Shown piece by piece: positions 59,387 to 64,000 of a DNA stretch of 64,000 nucleotides (positions are counted from its first letter, which is position 1; every line of letters begins with the position of its first letter). Origin of the DNA: Morganella morganii_D (GTDB lineage: Bacteria; Pseudomonadota; Gammaproteobacteria; Enterobacterales; Enterobacteriaceae); the NCBI GenBank assembly GCA_044772875.1, contig CP173058.1, forward strand, positions 2,604,001 to 2,668,000, in the 5' to 3' direction. The notes beneath the pieces are model-generated. The model saw only the letters and a program-made list of their open reading frames with translations. It searched no databases and had not been told where the DNA came from. Made by a program: the position numbers and the translations under genes.

Positions 59387-59643
59387 TGTATAACGTTAAA
59401 TTCTCCCCGAAAGCTGAGAAAGAATTAAAAAAACTGGATAATGTATACCGGAAGCGGCTATTAAATAAATTAGTTCTTTTAAAAGAGAATCCGCGTTCAG
59501 GACCTAATATAAAATCAATGCAGGGAACAAGTAACCGCTATCGTTACCGGATGGGAGATATCCGTGCCATATATGATATTATTGATGATGAACTTGTTGT
59601 TTTAATAGTAAAAGTTGGCTGGCGCGGCGATATTTATGATTAA
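59386..59643 (+). CDS. RelE/ParE-superfamily toxin
   Basis: The 85 residues match the RelE group: MYNVKFSPKAEKELKKLDNV at the start, LLKENPRSGPNIKSMQG, and YRYRMGDIRAIYDIIDDELV followed by LIVKVGWRGDIYD at the end. Such toxins cleave ribosome-bound mRNA and are neutralised by the partner upstream. It is the last gene of the three-gene unit, followed by a perfect 13-pair terminator. Confidence 0.87.
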   Translation: MYNVKFSPKAEKELKKLDNVYRKRLLNKLVLLKENPRSGPNIKSMQGTSNRYRYRMGDIRAIYDIIDDELVVLIVKVGWRGDIYD

Positions 59644-59661
59644 CCGGAATCTGATTTTGTG

Positions 59662-59691
59662 AAGACGTGATACCAAACGGTATCACGTCTT
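59662..59691 (+). terminator. Terminator between the toxin gene and the loiP fragment
   Basis: AAGACGTGATACC and GGTATCACGTCTT form a perfect 13-pair stem around AAAC, followed by TATTAT. It is the counterpart of the hairpin at 61441-61470, with one base pair changed on both sides (C-G against A-T). Confidence 0.8.
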
Positions 59692-59706
59692 TATTATGAG
59701 GAATAA

Positions 59707-60080
59707 TTACTTTTTATCTTCCGCGATCCGCTTACGGATATTCTCTGCACGCTCTGTGGTCGGCGGGTGAGAATCAAACATGCTGCTCTGCCCTTTATCC
59801 ATTTTCGCGATTTTTTCAAAACTGGTAGCCATTGCCCAGGCATTCGGCTCATTGGCCATATAAACTTTATAATTCACTTTTGTGCCGTTTACGTCAGAAC
59901 CTAATAATTTGGCGATTTTATTCATGCGGACAGTATATTTGCCTGATGCCGGTGCAACCTGGTTCTGAGCATCCATCTCTTTACAGGCACCATCAGTCAG
60001 TTTCACCATATCCGCATCAGTTAAAGCTGCCGCCTGAAACAGCTGACCGACGGATTGTGCCAGACTGTCATAATTCATAT
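59707..60080 (-). pseudogene. Truncated loiP copy (M48 metalloprotease) without signal peptide and active site
   Basis: About 124 codons match loiP at 61487-62239 very closely. Two parts are missing. The first 21 residues, holding the lipoprotein signal and lipobox Cys, end at the junction with the lysR fragment (TCTGG shared by both). An in-frame internal segment of 318 bases (106 residues) including the zinc motif HELGH is gone, apparently between two TAGCCA repeats. The remaining protein cannot be exported or act as a protease. It is a duplication relic. Confidence 0.9.
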
Positions 60081-60295
60081 TCTGGAAAACGGCGATCTGG
60101 TGATCCCGTGCGACCTGCCGATGAGTACCGGCAACCGCTTTGTTCTCACCTATAAAGAGGACAAAAAAGGATCACTCAACCTGCGGAAATTCAGTGACTG
60201 GATCCACGAGAAATCACGGGAAAAAGAACTGATTTTGTCTTAATAAATACTCCCTCTGTTGATACAGGGGGCGTGTTTTCTGTTGCCTGCATTGC
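60081..60295 (+). repeat. Direct repeat A, copy 2 (orphan lysR 3' fragment plus terminator)
   Basis: This is the second copy of 58551-58765, with two mismatches. It encodes only the last 54 residues of the LysR protein (to the stop at 60243) and the terminator hairpin. It abuts the loiP fragment at TCTGG, a five-base match shared by both parent sequences, as expected for a duplication junction. Confidence 0.95.
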
Positions 60296-60393
60296 TTATA
60301 GCATAATCCGGATACCTACGTAATCATCCGATAGTCTCTGTCTGAACAGTATGATATAACTCAGAATAATCATTTACTAAAGGATAGTTATGT

Positions 60394-60999
60394 ATGTTAT
60401 ATATAGATGACAATGGAGTAGTAAAATCAAATCGTATAAAAACTAAGATATTCAGTCATATTGAACGCGGAAAAATGGATAAAATTAATGGTATTATTGT
60501 TCACCAGACTAATACTCCCGCCGAAACACATGTTTTTAATAGCTATAGTCACGCTGGCAGCAATGGTGCTCATTTTTTAATAGATAAAAATGGTGTTATT
60601 TATCAAACCGCTTCTTTATCAAAATCCACATGGCACTTGGGAAAAATGAGATCACGTTGTTTAATTACAAAAAAATGTGAGCCTGCTGAGTTATCAAAGA
60701 TGGCTAACCTAGAAGTAAAAGGAAAAACCAAAGATATTTCTGATATAGAAAAAGCAAGGGGATTCCCTGAGCGTTATCCAAGTAACATTGATAGCATCGG
60801 GATAGAAATAGTAGGAAACTCAACCACTAAAAAAGGAGAAGACCCTATTTATGAAGATGTAAATAACAAACAAAACACATCACTTAAATGGCTTATTTCC
60901 GAGCTTATTGATACTTTAAAAATTTCAAAATCAGAAGTGTATAAACATCCTGATGTAGCACGGAAAAATATCACTGAAGCGGGCACTGCATCATGGTAA
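60394..60999 (+). CDS. Amidase_2-type peptidoglycan amidase, probable antibacterial effector
   Basis: The 201 residues belong to the N-acetylmuramoyl-L-alanine amidase (amidase_2/PGRP-like) fold. It shows INGIIVHQTNTPAETH (H37), NGAHFLIDKNGVIYQTA (H60), STWHLGKM (H81) and a late KHPDVARKNITEAGT (H185). These are the expected zinc and catalytic positions. It has no signal peptide. A downstream gene overlaps it by seven bases and encodes a secreted protein, the layout of type VI secretion amidase effector-immunity pairs. AGGA lies nine bases before the ATG. The AT-rich composition suggests transfer. A phage-type or recycling amidase is the alternative. Confidence 0.78.
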   Translation: MLYIDDNGVVKSNRIKTKIFSHIERGKMDKINGIIVHQTNTPAETHVFNSYSHAGSNGAHFLIDKNGVIYQTASLSKSTWHLGKMRSRCLITKKCEPAELSKMANLEVKGKTKDISDIEKARGFPERYPSNIDSIGIEIVGNSTTKKGEDPIYEDVNNKQNTSLKWLISELIDTLKISKSEVYKHPDVARKNITEAGTASW

Positions 61000-61403
61000 A
61001 AAAACTTATCCTTATATCCGTTTTATTAATATTATCTTCAGGCCAGTTACAAGCCAGGGAGATAATAAAATTAGATATTCATGAAACCGGTAGTATTTAT
61101 AAAAACCACAATAATAAATATGAAATAGCTGCTTGCAAAAAATTCGTTCCAAAAAAAGAACAAATAATCAGTTATTTCAGACTTGCTGAGGAATCAAAAG
61201 AAGATAAATGGATGCATGAATATTATTCATCTTGTATATCCAGTGGGTATGTAAAATTTGATGATGGAATTCAGGGTGATTGGACTATTCAATCCAGTGG
61301 ATTTGGGTATATTACCCTTGAAGATGGCAGTGCTGTTTATTTTTTCCATATTAATAATTCCTGGGAAGACCCGAATGCCGGTACTTATGGATTAGATAAC
61401 TAA
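60993..61403 (+). CDS. Probable periplasmic immunity protein for the amidase
   Basis: The 136 residues begin with a clear Sec signal peptide (MVKKLILISVLLILSSGQLQ, cleavage after LQA). The mature part of about 115 residues has several Cys and aromatic residues (YYSSCISSGYVKFDDG, GFGYITLEDGSAVYFFHIN). It overlaps the amidase gene by seven bases, which implies coupled synthesis. Position and export suggest that it protects the periplasm from the amidase (inference). I do not recognise a named family. Confidence 0.68.
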   Translation: MVKKLILISVLLILSSGQLQAREIIKLDIHETGSIYKNHNNKYEIAACKKFVPKKEQIISYFRLAEESKEDKWMHEYYSSCISSGYVKFDDGIQGDWTIQSSGFGYITLEDGSAVYFFHINNSWEDPNAGTYGLDN

Positions 61404-61440
61404 TAAAATTTTAGTCATTAGCCTTATCTGTTTACCCGGC

Positions 61441-61470
61441 AAGAAGTGATACCTTGCGGTATCACTTCTT
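61441..61470 (+). terminator. Terminator between the immunity gene and loiP
   Basis: AAGAAGTGATACC and GGTATCACTTCTT form a perfect 13-pair stem around TTGC, followed by TAATAA. It lies between convergent genes and is the counterpart of the hairpin at 59662-59691. Confidence 0.8.
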
Positions 61471-61486
61471 TAATAACGGGTAATAA

Positions 61487-62239
61487 TTACTTTTTATCTT
61501 CCGCGATCCGCTTACGGATATTCTCTGCACGCTCTGTGGTCGGCGGGTGAGAATCAAACATGCTGCTCTGCCCTTTATCCATTTTCGCGAGTTTTTCAAA
61601 ACTGGTAGCCAGACCTTCAGTGGAAATGCCGCGCTTTTTCAACAGATCATAAGAGTAATTGTCGGCTTCCATTTCCTGATGCTGAGAGAACTGGGCATTA
61701 ATCAGTTTTACCCCCATATCGGCAAACTGAGAATTACTCAGCTGAGACGCAATCCCTCCTGCTGAACCTGCTGCGGTTTTTGCCGCTATGGCAGCATAAT
61801 CAACCTGCATTGCTTTCTTCGTATGACCGAGTCCGACATGTCCTAATTCATGCCCCAGAACACCTTCGATTTCATTATCATTCATGATATCCATCAGGCC
61901 GCTGTAGACACGGACACAGCCGTTAGCCATCGCCCAGGCATTCGGCTCATTGGTCATATAAACTTTATAATTCACTTTTGTACCGTTTACGTCAGAACCT
62001 AATGATTTGGCGATTTTATTCATGCGGACAGTATATTTGCCTGATGCCGGTGCAACCTGGTTCTGAGCATCCATCTCTTTACAGGCACCATCAGTCAGTT
62101 TCACCATATCCGCATCAGTTAAAGTTGCCGCCTGAAACAACTGACCGCCGGATTGTGCCAGACTGTCATAATTCATATTCTGGCAACCGGTCAGAATAAC
62201 CGCGGTTACCACAAGGGCTGAGATCGTCTTTAATTTCAT
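61487..62239 (-). CDS. loiP: LoiP (YggG), M48 outer-membrane-associated metalloprotease
   Basis: The 250 residues match LoiP. A lipoprotein signal comes first (SALVVTAVILTGC, lipobox LTGC with Cys at 19). MANGCVRVYSGLMDIMNDNE follows, then the zinc motif GHELGHVGLGH and the third-ligand region HQEMEADNYSYDLLKKRGIS, then SHPPTTERAENIRKR. LoiP is a lipid-anchored zinc protease of the M48 family, linked in E. coli to envelope stress. A shortened copy lies at 59707-60080. Confidence 0.93.
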   Translation of the reverse strand: MKLKTISALVVTAVILTGCQNMNYDSLAQSGGQLFQAATLTDADMVKLTDGACKEMDAQNQVAPASGKYTVRMNKIAKSLGSDVNGTKVNYKVYMTNEPNAWAMANGCVRVYSGLMDIMNDNEIEGVLGHELGHVGLGHTKKAMQVDYAAIAAKTAAGSAGGIASQLSNSQFADMGVKLINAQFSQHQEMEADNYSYDLLKKRGISTEGLATSFEKLAKMDKGQSSMFDSHPPTTERAENIRKRIAEDKK

Positions 62240-62354
62240 TATATTTTCTTCCGTTTTAGCTGAATATGTTCCCAGCCTGTGAAGGTATCAATTTATATTC
62301 ATCCGGTACCAGCAGTCTATTCTGAAAAATACAGCGCCCTCCTTCTGCTGCGGC

Positions 62355-62384
62355 AAAAAAATCGCCCCGTATAAACGGGGCGAT
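62355..62384 (-). terminator. Terminator of btuR
   Basis: A perfect ten-pair stem (ATCGCCCCGT / ACGGGGCGAT) with a four-base loop lies 31 bases after the btuR stop codon. It runs into a seven-base T-tract on the minus strand (A at 62355-62361), so it is a strong intrinsic terminator. Confidence 0.88.
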
Positions 62385-62414
62385 TGTCATAACAGATTAT
62401 ATTGATGAAACTGA

Positions 62415-63005
62415 TTACCAATCAATACCTTTCTGTGCCTGAATACCGCTGTCAAACGCATGTTTTACCGGACGCAGTTCACTGACCGTATCTGCCAGAT
62501 CGGTGATATCGCGGTGACATCCCCGTCCGGTAATAATCACGCTCTGGTTTTCAGGGCGGTTTTTCAGATAACTGATAATTTCATCAAGGTCGATATAGCC
62601 ATAGCGCACCATGTAAGTCAGCTCATCCAGTATCACGAGGTCGTATGACGGATCCTGTAACATCGCTTTGCCGTACTGCCACACTTCCTGTGCCGCTTTG
62701 GTATCACCTTCTTTGTCCTGCGTGTTCCAGGTAAAACCGGTGGCCATAATATGAAACTCAACCCCCAGTTTTTCCAGCACATTGCGCTCGCCGCACTCCC
62801 ACTGACCTTTGATAAACTGCACCACGCCCACTTTCATGCCGTGTCCGGCTGCGCGGGTTGCCGTACCAAAGGCAGCTGTGGATTTCCCTTTCCCGTTACC
62901 GGTGAAGACCATCAGGACTCCGCCGGTCTTCTGAGCCGCGGCAACGCGCCCGTCGACATGTTCTTTCAGTTTCTGTTGCCGTTGTTGATAACGTTCGTCG
63001 CTCAT
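62415..63005 (-). CDS. btuR: BtuR/CobO, cob(I)yrinic acid a,c-diamide adenosyltransferase
   Basis: The 196 residues match BtuR (called CobA in Salmonella). The P-loop reads VFTGNGKGKSTAAFGTATRA, then VGVVQFIKGQWECGERNVLE, LVILDELTYMVRYGYIDLDE and VIITGRGCHRDITDLADTVS. It transfers adenosyl from ATP to cob(I)yrinate diamide or cobalamin, the step needed before CbiP. It completes the B12 route encoded in the window. It follows the fumarase gene by 26 bases in the same direction and may be cotranscribed. Confidence 0.96.
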   Translation of the reverse strand: MSDERYQQRQQKLKEHVDGRVAAAQKTGGVLMVFTGNGKGKSTAAFGTATRAAGHGMKVGVVQFIKGQWECGERNVLEKLGVEFHIMATGFTWNTQDKEGDTKAAQEVWQYGKAMLQDPSYDLVILDELTYMVRYGYIDLDEIISYLKNRPENQSVIITGRGCHRDITDLADTVSELRPVKHAFDSGIQAQKGIDW

Positions 63006-63031
63006 GCAAACTCCTCAGGGAAAGTGTTGGT

Positions 63032-64000
63032 TCAGGCAGGCTGGCCTGCCACGCATTTCTCGCATTTTTTCGTCTGAACCTGTTCGAAGAAGTTGTTCCC
63101 TTTGTCATCCACCAGGATAAAGGCCGGCAGCCCTTCCACTTCCATTTTCCAGACTGCTTCCATACCCAGTTCAGGGTATTCCAGAATCGCCAGGCTCTTC
63201 ACATATTCCTGTGCCAGAATCGCCGCTGATCCGCCGATACTGCCCAGATAGAAGCCGCCGTGTGCTTTACAGGAATCGGTCACCGCCTGACTGCGGTTTC
63301 CTTTTGCCAGCATCAGCATACTGCCGCCCTGCGACTGGAACAAGTCCACATACGGATCCATCCGGTTACCGGTGGTCGGGCCGAGAGAGCCGGAGACCAG
63401 TTCTTCCGGTTTTTTCGCCGGACCTGCATAGTACACCATATGATCTTTGAAATACTGCGGTAATCCCTGTCCGCTGTCCAGCCGCTCTTTCAGTTTCATA
63501 TGCGCGATATCACGGGCAATGATCAGCGGGCCGCTGAGAGAAACACGGGTGGAGACCGGATATTTGCTCAGTTCTTTCAGGATTTCCGCCATCGGCCGGT
63601 TCAGGTCAATGCTGACCATGTCGCTTTCATTCTCTTTGCGCATGGATTCCGGAATGTAACTTGCCGGGTTGTATTCCAGTTTCTCCAGCCAGATCCCGTC
63701 TTTGGTGATCTTCCCTTTGATGTTACGGTCAGACGAACAGGAAAGTGCCAGACCAATCGGGCAGGAGCCGCCATGACGCGGAAGACGGATCACCCGGATA
63801 TCATGTGCGAAATACTTACCGCCGAACTGAGCACCGAAACCGAATTCTCGGGTGGCTTCCAGCAGTTCCTGCTCCAGCTCACGGTCACGGAAGGCGCGTC
63901 CCAGTTCATTCCCGGTATCCGGCAGGTTGTCATAATATTTGGTGGAGGCCAGTTTAACCGTTTTCAGGTTCATTTCCGGTGAAGTACCGCCGATACAGAA
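63032..64000 (-). CDS. Class I (iron-sulfur) fumarase, 3' part (truncated by window edge)
   Basis: The frame is open from the right edge to the stop at 63032, about 322 codons, and matches the C-terminal half of FumA/FumB: GGTSPEMNLKTVKLASTKYY, FGAQFGGKYFAHDIRVIRLP, RHGGSCPIGLALSCSSDR, SGSLGPTTGNRMDPYVD and GGFYLGSIGGSAAILAQEYV. The [4Fe-4S] ligands in the N-terminal half are outside the window. It hydrates fumarate to malate. Class I fumarases and mesaconases are related, so mesaconate from the glutamate mutase pathway is a possible second substrate (inference). FumA and FumB cannot be told apart here. Confidence 0.93.
   Translation of the reverse strand, partial: FCIGGTSPEMNLKTVKLASTKYYDNLPDTGNELGRAFRDRELEQELLEATREFGFGAQFGGKYFAHDIRVIRLPRHGGSCPIGLALSCSSDRNIKGKITKDGIWLEKLEYNPASYIPESMRKENESDMVSIDLNRPMAEILKELSKYPVSTRVSLSGPLIIARDIAHMKLKERLDSGQGLPQYFKDHMVYYAGPAKKPEELVSGSLGPTTGNRMDPYVDLFQSQGGSMLMLAKGNRSQAVTDSCKAHGGFYLGSIGGSAAILAQEYVKSLAILEYPELGMEAVWKMEVEGLPAFILVDDKGNNFFEQVQTKKCEKCVAGQPA

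Noticed and set aside
60055..60243. A separate small gene
   Set aside because: It is the repeated 3' end of the LysR gene joined to the loiP fragment; it has no ribosome site of its own.
1..64000. CRISPR arrays, tRNA or rRNA genes, insertion sequences, prophage
   Set aside because: No regularly spaced repeats, no recognisable tRNA or rRNA, and no transposase, integrase or phage structural genes were seen; the only repeats are the lysR/loiP copies, the nirB relic and the ERIC-like element.

Overview
The window looks like chromosomal DNA of an enteric gamma-proteobacterium of the Morganella type (tribe Proteeae, order Enterobacterales). Core genes have balanced GC and Salmonella/E. coli-like gene families. 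Separate AT-rich patches carry adhesin, effector, toxin-antitoxin and effector-immunity genes. A long eut operon beside a full cbi/cob cluster fits my memory of Morganella morganii, which carries both clusters while its relatives Proteus and Providencia largely lack them. That species call is an inference, not a search result.

Layout, left to right. 1-1247 (minus) is the 5' part of a TpsA/filamentous-haemagglutinin-like adhesin. 1783-18877 (minus) is an ethanolamine-utilisation microcompartment operon, eutS-P-Q-T-D-M-N-E-J-G-H-A-B-C-L-K, followed by PduS- and PduT-like genes and then eutR. 19256-20513 (minus) is a frame-broken effector gene that joins an LRR-type N-terminus to an NleB/SseK-type arginine GlcNAc-transferase. 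20604-20792 is a decayed copy of the nirB 5' end. 21136-24188 is a GntR regulator / TIM-barrel isomerase / MFS transporter cassette. 24390-27268 is nirBD. 27396-35163 (minus) is a dicarboxylate/glutamate symporter gene, then the glutamate mutase operon glmS-L-E, methylaspartate ammonia-lyase and an AtuA/DUF4387 pair.

35824-39723 (minus) holds cobA (SUMT), cobD, pduX and a stand-alone precorrin-2 dehydrogenase, with an ERIC-like repeat inside. 40501-57770 (plus) is the anaerobic cobalamin operon cbiA-B-C-D-E-T-F-G-H-J-K-L-M-N-Q-O-P-cobU-S-C-T. After it come a LysR gene and a rearranged stretch (58551-62239). In that stretch the lysR 3' end and the loiP metalloprotease gene are each present twice and bracket two different cargos: a three-gene toxin-antitoxin locus and an amidase/immunity pair. 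The window ends with btuR (cob(I)alamin adenosyltransferase) and the start-truncated part of a class I fumarase.

How the genes work together. The window encodes nearly every step from uroporphyrinogen III to adenosylcobalamin, the aminopropanol-phosphate arm (PduX, CobD), cobalt uptake (CbiMNQO) and three adenosyltransferase or reductase functions (EutT, BtuR, PduS-like). It also encodes two AdoCbl enzymes that use the product: ethanolamine ammonia-lyase (EutBC) and glutamate mutase (GlmES). A 14-base motif shared by the eutS and cbiA upstream regions suggests that one activator, most simply EutR, coordinates cofactor synthesis with ethanolamine use. No tRNA, rRNA, CRISPR array, transposase or prophage genes were recognised.
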